Assembly (NCBI RefSeq): GCF_014982855.1
Contig: NZ_JADCKF010000013.1
Location: 1-64,000 of the forward strand
Length of the DNA: 64,000 bases
Reading direction: 5' to 3'
From: Pseudoflavonifractor gallinarum
Lineage (GTDB): Bacteria; Bacillota; Clostridia; Oscillospirales; Oscillospiraceae
Made by a program: the position numbers and the translations under genes. The notes under the pieces were generated by a model. It did no database searches. It was not told the DNA's origin and saw only the letters and a program-made list of their open reading frames with translations. The stretch's first letter is position 1. Every line of letters begins with the position of its first letter. This document shows positions 32,494-41,148 of the stretch, one piece after another.

Positions 32494-35400
32494 ATGTATA
32501 ACTGGAAGAAACGCCTGTTGGCGGCTGTGCTGGCCGGTTGTATGACCGTCGGTCTGATGGCGCCCGCACTGGCGACCGTGGGCGGGGAGGATACCGCGTC
32601 CACCGCGGTGGACCCCGGCTTCAGCGTGGACCCGGTGTACCCTGTGGAGCCCACCGATCCGGTGGAGCCCGTAGAGCCCACTCCGCCCGTGGAGACCGAG
32701 ATTCCCGACGGGGAGATCCCTCTGGATCCCGGCTTCAACGTCCCCGACTATGCCAATATGTCCACCGAGGAGCTGTATGAGGTGGTCAAGGACCTCTCCG
32801 ACGAGGACCGCGCCATTGTTTACAGCCTCCTGACCGAAGAGCAGATCGCCGCTCTGGAAGAGTATGAGAAGGCGATGGAGCTGCCGGAGGTTGACATGGA
32901 GGCAGCTCAGGCTCTGTTGGATGAGCTTTCCGCTATTGATCCTATGGCGAGTGACTTTGTAATTCGCGATTATCTTCTTACATTGACAGAGGAAGAATGG
33001 GCTTTGCTGGAGTTGGTTCTCCAGCCTGAAGAAGTAGAGAATCTGCGTAGTTACCTCTCTCTTTCTGAGATAGAAGTAGAAGAGGATACTAGTGAAGCCC
33101 CTCCATTTACAAGCGTTGGACCGCTTCTGCCAGATGGAGGAACCTCCTTTTCGGAAGCTACCATGAATGAGCAACCCATGCAACGTATGGCACGCACGAT
33201 GGCTTCGATGGAACCGCGAGGGGGAAATTATGTTGAGCCTGCGGAGGGGCTGCTAGTTAATAAAACCGTTTCTGCAGTAGAGGGGAATCCAAACCGCTTT
33301 GTGATCAATATGACGGCGGAAGCAAAATCCAATATTGTGGAAACTAGTGTGCCCTGTGATATTGTTCTGGTTCTGGATGTATCAGGAAGTATGGCAGGCA
33401 ATAAATTAACTGACCTCAAAAATGCGGTAAACGGATTTTTGGATACCATTTTACAAAACTCTCCGGACAGCAGGGTATCAATCGTTTCGTATTCTAATGG
33501 GGCAAATGTTAACGCTTACTTGACTGACATATCGGACGGCATCGATAGGCTGAAAGGCGTAGTCAATAATCTTAGCGCAGGCGGCGGAACATACTCCAAT
33601 AAAGGTTTGGAACAGGCCTACTACGTTTTAAATGGGATTTCAAACTCCGACCCCATGTATGATAATTCCCGTGCGGTAGTTTTGTTCACAGATGGTATAC
33701 CTGGCAGCGGTTCGTGGTCTGGCTTATTTGGAGAGGATGCTGAAACACACGAATGTGCACAGAGCTCTATCTATTGGGGACAAGTGTTAAAAGCGCCAAA
33801 GGGTAGTCCGGTCAATGTCGATGCAGCAGATAGTTTTTATGGACATCATGGCATGGATTTTGTTACACGTGATTGGCCATGGGAAAGCTACTGGTTGAGA
33901 GATAATCGCAAAAATATGCCTGGATGTGGTGCGACAGTTTACACGGTCGGGTTGGGCCTTCCTCAAAATGATGTAAAAATCAATGAGTATATGTACCGAA
34001 CTTCCAGTAGTCGACCGGACGGTACACACGTAGTCGAATGGGGTAATGGCGGATATTTTGATAATCGTACCCGCAATATTCCTGATGGCTACTATCTGAC
34101 TACAGATAATAGCGGTGAGCTGAATGATATCTTTGAGAAGATTGCCAATCAGACCGGAAAACCGATTGAAGGTATCAAAATTCGGGACTATATTTCTCCG
34201 CAGTTCAACATTGTAGATACAGGAGGAAATGTACTCGGTGTCGGCGATACCTTTACTCAGGGAGGCTATACAGGAACCATAGGCGAAGATGACAACGGAC
34301 TCTATATTGAGTGGACGGACGTCAACTTGAAGCCAATGGAACCCGGAAAGCCAGACACTGCGCAGAAATTTAATGAGAGCATCTATGTGGAACCTAAGAG
34401 TGGATTCTTGGGGGGCAATAGTGTGCCCACCAATATTGCGGATATTTCCGGCGTCTATGACACAGACGGTGACTGCATCGGCAGTTTCCCCGAGCCGAAG
34501 GTAGATGTGGCCATTCAGCCGTTGACTCTCAATGGAAACAACGTCAATATCTATTATGGCAACGATGCGCCTGCTCCTGAAGATCTGGTAAGCTGGGGCG
34601 GCACTCCGCTGAGCGAGCTGGAGCCTTGGCAGACTGCGTATGTCAACGTTAGCGCAACTGTCACAAATACGATCAACAATACAACAGACGGTAGCTATGA
34701 TGTTGCGGTTACTGTAACGCCTAAGAGTGAGGCATGTGGTATCGGCACGCCGGCAGTTGAGCAGACTGATTCTGCACAGGGTACGGTCAACGTCTTTAAG
34801 CTGTATGTAACCTATCAGGACACGACTGTGACACAGGGCGAAACATCGGACTATGCAGACAATCTGGTGGATCAGGTTTGGAAGCATGGCGATGTGACAG
34901 ATGAAAACGTTGCCATGATGGGTAGCAGACCGACTCTGAGCTTTGCCTATGATCCTGAGGATGGGGAGGTTATCGGAACCGGCGATATCAATGTTAAGGT
35001 AGCTGTGACAAAAGATGGAACCCCGTATGGTGGAGTTGTCTTTGTGTGGCAGTCTGGCAATGGATGTGCTGGATGTACTGATCCTAATCCCGATGCGCAG
35101 TTCCGTATCCATATCTTTGTGCCCGAGTTCACCTTCACGCTGACCAAGGAGTTGACTGCGGCGGCTGACGGTGAGCAGACCTTTGTGTTCCACATCGAAG
35201 GTACGGGAGTGGATATGACCGTGGCGCTGACCATTCCCAATGGCGGAACCTCTGCGTCCAAGCAGATCACCCTGCCCAGCGGTACTTACACCGTGACCGA
35301 GGACAGCGACTGGTCCTGGAAGTATGAGAAGAACAACCAGTCCTTTGAGGTAACTAAGGACGGTGATACGGCTGAGTTCACCAACACCCGCAACGACAAG

Positions 35401-35622
35401 AACTGGCTGGGCGGCAGCCACAGCGTGGAGAACGACTTTGCGCCGGTAAACAGCGGTTCTTCCGATCAGACCATCGACACCCTGGACGCCCTGGTGCCGC
35501 CTCTGCCCACCGGCGAGAAGAAGCAGGAGAACGAGGACGACCAGAAGAAGACCGAGCCCGATCCCGGCGAAGACCCGGATTTGGACGGCATGACACAGGA
35601 GGGAGGCGTGGACCATGTTTGA
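32494..35622 (+). CDS. Large secreted VWA-domain surface protein
   Basis: A 1042-residue protein with a Sec signal peptide (about 1-29), an acidic Pro-rich stretch, then a von Willebrand A domain from about residue 290 with the MIDAS motif DVSGSM. Pilin-like DUF11/Cna-B-type beta domains follow (about 880-970, with TLPSGTYTVTEDSDWSW and EFTNTRN). It has no C-terminal LPxTG or membrane helix, so it is likely held by partners or incorporated into a fibre as a tip adhesin. The central part (about 32880-34600) is clearly poorer in G+C than both ends, suggesting exchange of the VWA module. The end overlaps the next gene by 8 nt. Confidence 0.83.
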   Translation: MYNWKKRLLAAVLAGCMTVGLMAPALATVGGEDTASTAVDPGFSVDPVYPVEPTDPVEPVEPTPPVETEIPDGEIPLDPGFNVPDYANMSTEELYEVVKDLSDEDRAIVYSLLTEEQIAALEEYEKAMELPEVDMEAAQALLDELSAIDPMASDFVIRDYLLTLTEEEWALLELVLQPEEVENLRSYLSLSEIEVEEDTSEAPPFTSVGPLLPDGGTSFSEATMNEQPMQRMARTMASMEPRGGNYVEPAEGLLVNKTVSAVEGNPNRFVINMTAEAKSNIVETSVPCDIVLVLDVSGSMAGNKLTDLKNAVNGFLDTILQNSPDSRVSIVSYSNGANVNAYLTDISDGIDRLKGVVNNLSAGGGTYSNKGLEQAYYVLNGISNSDPMYDNSRAVVLFTDGIPGSGSWSGLFGEDAETHECAQSSIYWGQVLKAPKGSPVNVDAADSFYGHHGMDFVTRDWPWESYWLRDNRKNMPGCGATVYTVGLGLPQNDVKINEYMYRTSSSRPDGTHVVEWGNGGYFDNRTRNIPDGYYLTTDNSGELNDIFEKIANQTGKPIEGIKIRDYISPQFNIVDTGGNVLGVGDTFTQGGYTGTIGEDDNGLYIEWTDVNLKPMEPGKPDTAQKFNESIYVEPKSGFLGGNSVPTNIADISGVYDTDGDCIGSFPEPKVDVAIQPLTLNGNNVNIYYGNDAPAPEDLVSWGGTPLSELEPWQTAYVNVSATVTNTINNTTDGSYDVAVTVTPKSEACGIGTPAVEQTDSAQGTVNVFKLYVTYQDTTVTQGETSDYADNLVDQVWKHGDVTDENVAMMGSRPTLSFAYDPEDGEVIGTGDINVKVAVTKDGTPYGGVVFVWQSGNGCAGCTDPNPDAQFRIHIFVPEFTFTLTKELTAAADGEQTFVFHIEGTGVDMTVALTIPNGGTSASKQITLPSGTYTVTEDSDWSWKYEKNNQSFEVTKDGDTAEFTNTRNDKNWLGGSHSVENDFAPVNSGSSDQTIDTLDALVPPLPTGEKKQENEDDQKKTEPDPGEDPDLDGMTQEGGVDHV

Positions 35623-36238
35623 TCGCAAGCATAACGAGGGGAAGCGCGCCTTCCGTAAGTGGAAATGGCTGCCTGCAGCCTGTGCGCTGGCGCTGGCCCT
35701 CACCGTAACGGTGGGGGGCACGCTGGCCTGGCTGGCAACGCACACTGACCCGGTGACCAATACCTTTGAGATGGGACAGGTTACACCGGTAGTCACGGAG
35801 GATTTCGAGCAGAATACTGATGTGAAGAAAGATGTCAGCGTCCGAAATAACGGCAACGTGCCCGCCTATATCCGTGTGGCTCTGGTCGCCACTTGGGAAA
35901 ATGGTAGCGGCGATGTGAAGCCCGCCGATCTGGACAAGCTGAACATTGACTGGGGCCCCGAGGGAGGCAGCGAAAGTGCTGGCGCGCCGGGCAACGGCTG
36001 GATTAAACTGGGTGACTACTATTATTACCAGGCTCCGGTCGCCGGACAGGATTTTACCAACAATCTGATTGCAGAAGCCACGGTAAGAACTGATAGCGAA
36101 CAGCCCGAGGGCTACCACATGAATCTCCAGGTCATTGCCGACTCCATCCAGGCCGCGCCCGCTGAAGCAGTAAAGACCACGTGGGGTGTTACGCTGGACA
36201 ACGCTGGAAACATTAACGGCCTGACGAATGCAGGTTAA
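35615..36238 (+). CDS. SipW-dependent TasA-like secreted protein 4
   Basis: A 207-residue protein. After a basic N-terminal extension the signal region reads VTVGGTLAWLATHTDPVTNTF, the SipW-dependent form, with the strand EMGQVTPVV next. The mature domain contains VSVRNNGNVPAYIRVALVA, the conserved family strand. Its start overlaps the VWA protein gene by 8 nt, so the two are translationally coupled and probably made in fixed ratio. The next gene starts 14 nt after its stop. Confidence 0.85.
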   Translation: MFDRKHNEGKRAFRKWKWLPAACALALALTVTVGGTLAWLATHTDPVTNTFEMGQVTPVVTEDFEQNTDVKKDVSVRNNGNVPAYIRVALVATWENGSGDVKPADLDKLNIDWGPEGGSESAGAPGNGWIKLGDYYYYQAPVAGQDFTNNLIAEATVRTDSEQPEGYHMNLQVIADSIQAAPAEAVKTTWGVTLDNAGNINGLTNAG

Positions 36239-36252
36239 GGAGGTGACCAACC

Positions 36253-37692
36253 ATGAAAAAGAATAAACTCCGCGCTCTGTTGGCGGGAGGCGTGGCCGTG
36301 GCTATGCTGTGCGGCGTCATGGCGGTCACCGCTTTGGCCGACACTGGCGTACCTACCGTGACCTATAACCACGCAAACAAGCAGTTTGAGTTCCGCAATG
36401 TGAGTACAAACAACGAGACTGTGGAAGAGGGCTATCCCAACCTGTTCCAGGAGCTTACCAATCTGATGCCCGGCGATGAAAAGAGCCAGGAGATCAAGGT
36501 GAATGCCTCTGGGTTGGGTTCTGGCTCTGTGGTGATTTGGCTGAAAGCTGAGTCCAGCAAGGATCCTGAGGCTCAGGCTGACTATGCCAAGCTGCTGACG
36601 GCTATGGATGAGCAGGGTGTGACCCTGAGCATCACAGAAAAAGACGGCAAGCCCATCAATGACGTCAATGGCGATCCTGTGACCGAGCTGAGCGCAAAGC
36701 TGAGCGAGGGGCTGCGCCTGGGCCGCTTCTATGGGAGCGACGATGAGCGCAACCTGGTCGTTAAGCTGAGCATCCCGGTCACGGTGGGCAATGAGTTCCA
36801 GGGTCTGGCTGCTGGAATCGACTGGGTCTTTACTGCACAGTATGAGCCCGGCGGCGATGGCGGCGACGGTGGCGGCGGCGGAACCGACATCACCGATCCC
36901 GAGACCCCGTTGGGAGACCTGCCTGAGCTGGAGAAGGGCGACCACTTCGCCTACATTGTGGGCCGCGACGACGGAAAGGTCCATCCCGAGGATGAGATCA
37001 ACCGCGCTGAGGTGGCTACGATCTTCTTCCGCCTGCTGAAGGAGGACTCCCGCAACCAGTACTGGATGACCACCAACCCGTACAGCGATGTGCCGGCTGA
37101 CGCCTGGTTCAACAAGGCGGTCTCTACGCTGACCAACGCCAAGATCATCTACGGCCGCTCCGGCGGGATCTTTGATCCCAACGCCCCCATTACCCGCGCT
37201 GAGTTCGCGGCAATGGCGGTCCGCTTCTTCGGCAGCGGCTATGATGGCCCGGATATGTTCAGTGACATCTCCGGCCACTGGGCTCAGGATGCCATCAACA
37301 AGGCGGCCAACGAGGGCATCATCAGCGGTTACACCGACGGCACCTTCCGTCCGGACAACAACATCACCCGCGCGGAGGCAATCTCCATCATCAACCGGGT
37401 GCTGGACCGCCGGCCCCATGCCGACCACCTGCTGGATGGTATGACCACCTGGCCCGACAACATGGATACTTCTGCTTGGTACTACACTGCCATCCAGGAG
37501 GCCACCAACTCCCACAACTATGATCCCTCGGAAGAGCGGGACGAGAACGACAACCAGTTTGAGATCTGGACCGAACTCCTTCCCGTCCGTGACTGGGCCA
37601 CGCTGGAGCGCGCCTGGACTGATTCCAACGCCTCCGCAAACCCTGGCGACGTCATGTATGTCTCTTCCAGTGAGAGCTATGTGGTAAAGTAA
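36253..37692 (+). CDS. Secreted protein with SLH domains and TasA-like N-terminal half
   Basis: A 479-residue protein with a Sec signal peptide (about 1-30), a beta-rich domain, a Gly/Asp linker (GGDGGDGGGGG) with a TPLGDLP motif, and three S-layer-homology repeats (about 235-420: AYIVGRDDGKVHPEDEINRAE, then NPYSDVPADAWFNKAV, then ISGYTDGTFRPDNNITRAE). SLH repeats bind secondary cell-wall polymers, so it could anchor the TasA/VWA assembly to the wall. It is the last gene before a strong terminator. Confidence 0.88.
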   Translation: MKKNKLRALLAGGVAVAMLCGVMAVTALADTGVPTVTYNHANKQFEFRNVSTNNETVEEGYPNLFQELTNLMPGDEKSQEIKVNASGLGSGSVVIWLKAESSKDPEAQADYAKLLTAMDEQGVTLSITEKDGKPINDVNGDPVTELSAKLSEGLRLGRFYGSDDERNLVVKLSIPVTVGNEFQGLAAGIDWVFTAQYEPGGDGGDGGGGGTDITDPETPLGDLPELEKGDHFAYIVGRDDGKVHPEDEINRAEVATIFFRLLKEDSRNQYWMTTNPYSDVPADAWFNKAVSTLTNAKIIYGRSGGIFDPNAPITRAEFAAMAVRFFGSGYDGPDMFSDISGHWAQDAINKAANEGIISGYTDGTFRPDNNITRAEAISIINRVLDRRPHADHLLDGMTTWPDNMDTSAWYYTAIQEATNSHNYDPSEERDENDNQFEIWTELLPVRDWATLERAWTDSNASANPGDVMYVSSSESYVVK

Positions 37693-37710
37693 TTTCATCC
37701 AGAGCAAGGA

Positions 37711-37746
37711 AACAGGCCCTGCCGGTTACGGCAGGGCCTGTTTTTG
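37711..37746 (+). terminator. Terminator of the sipW operon
   Basis: AACAGGCCCTGCCG, loop GTTA and the complementary arm, then TTTTT. Confidence 0.92.
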
Positions 37747-37789
37747 TGTGTGTTGAAAAATTTCAAAAATGTACTGCGCTATATCAAAA

Positions 37790-37822
37790 TGTAACCGAGA
37801 TGTAACCACGGTAGGATATACT
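37790..37822 (+). promoter_or_regulatory. TGTAACC-box promoter 3
   Basis: TGTAACC (37790-37796), N4, TGTAACC (37801-37807), N9, TATACT (37817-37822). Identical geometry to the two promoters before sipW; it drives the 57-aa ORF and the LPQTG protein. Confidence 0.8.
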
Positions 37823-37871
37823 CATAATCAAAGAGCGTAACCGCCTGAATGTCAGATGGGAGGCGACACAC

Positions 37872-38045
37872 GTGAGAGAGACCTTCGTGGTCCAAGTGAT
37901 CAGTGCTCAGAATGCCACCTGGCAGGGTGTCGTCACTTGGGCTGAGGGCAAACGGAAACAACCCTTTCGAAGCGCGCTGGAATTGCTGAAACTCATTGAC
38001 AGTTCTCTGGAAGAAGAAGCTGCTGATGAGGCTCAGGAGGAATGA
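37872..38045 (+). CDS. 57-residue conserved-type small protein
   Basis: A GTG at 37872, 8 nt after GGGAGG, opens a 57-codon frame starting MRETFVVQVISAQNATWQG. It has a beta-strand-rich first half with WQGVVTW, then a helix (SALELLKLIDSSLEEE) and an acidic tail. I recall similar short proteins near surface-protein genes in gut Firmicutes but cannot name a family. It shares a promoter with the LPQTG protein and the TGTAACC regulon. Missing from simple ATG-based gene lists because of the GTG start. Confidence 0.68.
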   Translation: MRETFVVQVISAQNATWQGVVTWAEGKRKQPFRSALELLKLIDSSLEEEAADEAQEE

Positions 38046-38136
38046 GCGCAGATCCAATGACCAATCGTGAGAAAGGCGTTCTCACAAAGAGGGGAAGCAA
38101 GGTGCTCCCAATCATATGAAAAAGGAGAGAGCGATC

Positions 38137-41067
38137 ATGTTGGCAAAGAGACAGAGTCTAAAGCGCGTCTTAGCGTCTGTTCTGTCCGTCATTATGCTGC
38201 TGGGCCTGATGCCCACGGCGGCGCTGGCGGCCGGAGAAGGCACCGTTGATCTGGCTGGAGGTGCTGTGGAGAGCAAGTCCCCCTACGATTTGGGGAATAC
38301 ACCCGGGATCGATGGGCAGAAGGATGATATTTACGTAAAAGAATATCATCTCATGACCCGTGAGTCCTTCCAGAATTACTGCTGGGAGCAGGCGGGGAAT
38401 GAGGTCCCTGCTGGGGATTGGGTTACCGCGCTGGTCCTGAATGGTATGCGGATTGTGGCTAAGGATGGTGCGGAGACTGCCAGACAGGCTGATATCACGG
38501 GCGGAGACGGCTATAATGTCTATGGCAATGTGGAGTGGAGCGGACTGACCCGCTACATCCAGCCGGACGAGGTTGCGGAGATCGTGCTCTATGGTACCTA
38601 TGTCGATAACTACATGAAAGAGGGCTGGCTCTTCGACTATCCCTGGTTTGACATTAAGAGCTTTGAGTACCATATCCCGGCGGATCAGTTTGTGTTCGAT
38701 GCGTACGATGACAACTGGAACTGCCAGGAGTTCTGTGAGGTGTGGTTTAAGGATGAGGCTCCCGAGCCTCCCGAGCAGAAGGTTTTCTCCGCGGAAGTAA
38801 GCTTTACCTATGGTTACGAGGGTGAAGAGGCCAAGGCTGTTCCCGCCGAAAAGATGCCTGAAATTCCCCTGAACGACAAGGGTGTTTATTTGATTTCCCT
38901 CCTGGAGGATAAGCTGGAGGGTTGGACACAGGATGGCGAGAAGTATACCAAGGATTTTGGTGCGGCAATCCCTGATACAATCACCGTAGATGACGTCACC
39001 TACACCCTGACAACTCAGGACAAGACCATCGCCATCAGCGAGCAGGGCGAGCACAAGACCTTCCACTATACCAAGTCTGTTCCCACCCAGGCAAGCGTGG
39101 ATCTGGAGATCCAGAAGGCAGTCAAGGCCAGCCAGCAGGGCAGCGGTGCCCCGGCGGAGACCTTCCGTTTCTTCCTGGTAGATACCACGAATGGTATCAA
39201 TCGGCCTGTGGAGACGAAATCCATGGTGACCACCGGTGTGGGCAGCTATACCGAGCATATCAATCTGACCTATACGGCTGCCGGCGAGTATACCTATGAG
39301 CTGTGCGAGCTGCCTGACGGGGCCAAGGACTGGACCTATGATGTGAACGCGATCTATCGCTTCCAGGTCGTAGTGACGGAGCAGAACGGCAAGCTGACGG
39401 CTGAGCTGAAGGATCAGAGCGGCAACGCAATCGATGGTAAGTTTGCCTTTACCAACACCTACAATGGCTTCTATCAGCCCGACGAGGAGCGGCTTGTGGT
39501 TCTTCAGGGCGGTGTCCGCCAGGCGGACGGGAGCCTGAAGCAGCTGTATCTGGAGAGCTATCACGTCTCGGTCAATGAGCCCTACGACATGACCGATGAG
39601 CTGGCTACTCTGGAAAAGGAGCACTGCACTGGATACAACCGTAAGGAAGTGTTCGGCAACCTGAAGGGCGAGGCCGGAAATTCCGATGTCAAGATCCTGG
39701 TGGAGTATGCCAAGCCTGTTTCCGGTCAGGCAAATGTGGATCTGGAGATCCAGAAGGCGGTCAAGGCCAGCCAGCAGGGCAGCAATGCCCCGGCGGAGAC
39801 CTTCCATTTCTTCCTGGTGGACACCACGAATGGTGTCAATCAGCCTGTGGAGACGAAGTCCATGGTGACCACCGGCGTGGGCAGCTATGCCGAGCATATC
39901 AATCTGACCTATACGGCTGCCGGCAAGTATACCTATGAGCTGTGCGAGCTGCCTGGCAAGGCCGAGGACTGGACCTATGATCTGAATGCGATCTATCGCT
40001 TCCAGGTCGTGGTGACCGCGGATAACGAGGGCAAGCTGACGGCTGAGCTGAAGGATCAGAACGGCAATGCGATCGATGGTAAGTTTGCCTTTACCAACAC
40101 CTACAATGGCTTCTATCAGCCCGCCGGAGAGCGGCTTGTGGTTCTTCAGGGCGGTGTCCGCCAGGCGGACGGCAGCCTGAAGCAGCTGTATCTGGAGAGC
40201 TATCACGTCTCGGTCAATGAGCCCTACGACATGACCGATGAGCTGGCTGCTCTGGAAAAGGAGCACTGCGCTGGATACACGCAGAAGGAAGTGTTTGGCA
40301 ACCTGAAGGGTGAGGCCGGAAATTCCGATGTCAAGATCCTGGTGGAGTACACCAAGAACGAGACCCCGGAGACCGAGGGCACACTGACCATCCAGGTGGT
40401 GAACGAGAACGCCACACCGAATAGCTTCACTATCGTTGTGACCGGTCCCGATGATTTCCGCAAGGAGATCTCCAGCAGTGAGATGACCGGCCTGCAGACG
40501 ATCCTTTCCAACCTGAAGCCCGGCACCTACACCGTGGTGGAGAGCGGCGCCGGTCTGAGCGAGTATGATCTCGTTGTCACCTATATGGTGGGGGATCAGA
40601 ATGGCAACACCGTAGATGTGACTGCCGGCAGCAGCCAGACCATGGTGATCACGAATACATATGTCCGTGACGATGGCGGCGATGGTGGTGACGGTGGCGA
40701 CGGCGGAAATACCGGCGATGGTGGTGACGGTGGCAACACGCCCACCCCCACTCCGACGCCCACTCCGGAGGAAGAGATCCCCGACGAGAACACGCCTCTG
40801 GGCCCCGGCCCTGAGGAGCCCGGCACCGGTACCGAGTCTGGCACTGGCACCGAGCAGCCCGGCACCGGCACCGGCGACGGCGAGGGCGAAGCGGTCGTGG
40901 ATATCGACGACGGGGAGACTCCTCTCGGAAACCTGCCCCAGACCGGTATGGTCGCCACGCCTGTGAATCCGGCTGTGACGGCTGGCCTGGTGGCCCTGGC
41001 CTTCTCTATGGTAGGCGCTGGCCTGCATCTCTCCTTCTCCCGGAAGAAGGGTGAGGAAGAGGACTGA
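38137..41067 (+). CDS. LPQTG-anchored surface protein with tandem SpaA-like repeats
   Basis: A 976-residue cell-wall protein. Signal peptide (about 1-30), an N-terminal domain to about residue 310, then two nearly identical units of about 210 residues (each starting VDLEIQKAVKASQQG, with a pilin/Cna-B-like part ending FAFTNTYNGFYQP and a second beta part). A further Cna-B-like domain (about 755-850), a Gly/Asp and Thr/Pro stalk, and the sorting signal LPQTG with a membrane helix and RKK tail follow. Sortase would link it to peptidoglycan, but no sortase lies in the window. An ATG at 38116 is possible; the ATG at 38137, after AAAAGGAGAG, is preferred. Confidence 0.9.
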   Translation: MLAKRQSLKRVLASVLSVIMLLGLMPTAALAAGEGTVDLAGGAVESKSPYDLGNTPGIDGQKDDIYVKEYHLMTRESFQNYCWEQAGNEVPAGDWVTALVLNGMRIVAKDGAETARQADITGGDGYNVYGNVEWSGLTRYIQPDEVAEIVLYGTYVDNYMKEGWLFDYPWFDIKSFEYHIPADQFVFDAYDDNWNCQEFCEVWFKDEAPEPPEQKVFSAEVSFTYGYEGEEAKAVPAEKMPEIPLNDKGVYLISLLEDKLEGWTQDGEKYTKDFGAAIPDTITVDDVTYTLTTQDKTIAISEQGEHKTFHYTKSVPTQASVDLEIQKAVKASQQGSGAPAETFRFFLVDTTNGINRPVETKSMVTTGVGSYTEHINLTYTAAGEYTYELCELPDGAKDWTYDVNAIYRFQVVVTEQNGKLTAELKDQSGNAIDGKFAFTNTYNGFYQPDEERLVVLQGGVRQADGSLKQLYLESYHVSVNEPYDMTDELATLEKEHCTGYNRKEVFGNLKGEAGNSDVKILVEYAKPVSGQANVDLEIQKAVKASQQGSNAPAETFHFFLVDTTNGVNQPVETKSMVTTGVGSYAEHINLTYTAAGKYTYELCELPGKAEDWTYDLNAIYRFQVVVTADNEGKLTAELKDQNGNAIDGKFAFTNTYNGFYQPAGERLVVLQGGVRQADGSLKQLYLESYHVSVNEPYDMTDELAALEKEHCAGYTQKEVFGNLKGEAGNSDVKILVEYTKNETPETEGTLTIQVVNENATPNSFTIVVTGPDDFRKEISSSEMTGLQTILSNLKPGTYTVVESGAGLSEYDLVVTYMVGDQNGNTVDVTAGSSQTMVITNTYVRDDGGDGGDGGDGGNTGDGGDGGNTPTPTPTPTPEEEIPDENTPLGPGPEEPGTGTESGTGTEQPGTGTGDGEGEAVVDIDDGETPLGNLPQTGMVATPVNPAVTAGLVALAFSMVGAGLHLSFSRKKGEEED
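39088..39714 (+). repeat. Intragenic tandem repeat, unit 1
   Basis: The first of two adjacent units about 640 bp apart in the LPQTG protein gene; the units differ at scattered positions and by one codon. Recombination between them could change stalk length. Confidence 0.9.
39727..40356 (+). repeat. Intragenic tandem repeat, unit 2
   Basis: The second unit, nearly identical at DNA level to 39088-39714 and one codon longer (a D-N-E-G for Q-N-G change). Confidence 0.9.
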
Positions 41068-41100
41068 GCCTCTAAGTAAGACCACAACAAAATAAGATCC

Positions 41101-41135
41101 AAAGCCCCCGCGGACATCGTCCGCGGGGGCTTTCC
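41101..41135. terminator. Convergent hairpin between the LPQTG gene and carB
   Basis: AAAGCCCCCGCGGA, a 5-base loop and the exact complement. There are only short T-runs on either side. Confidence 0.75.
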
Positions 41136-41148
41136 AATTCCTATAGAA

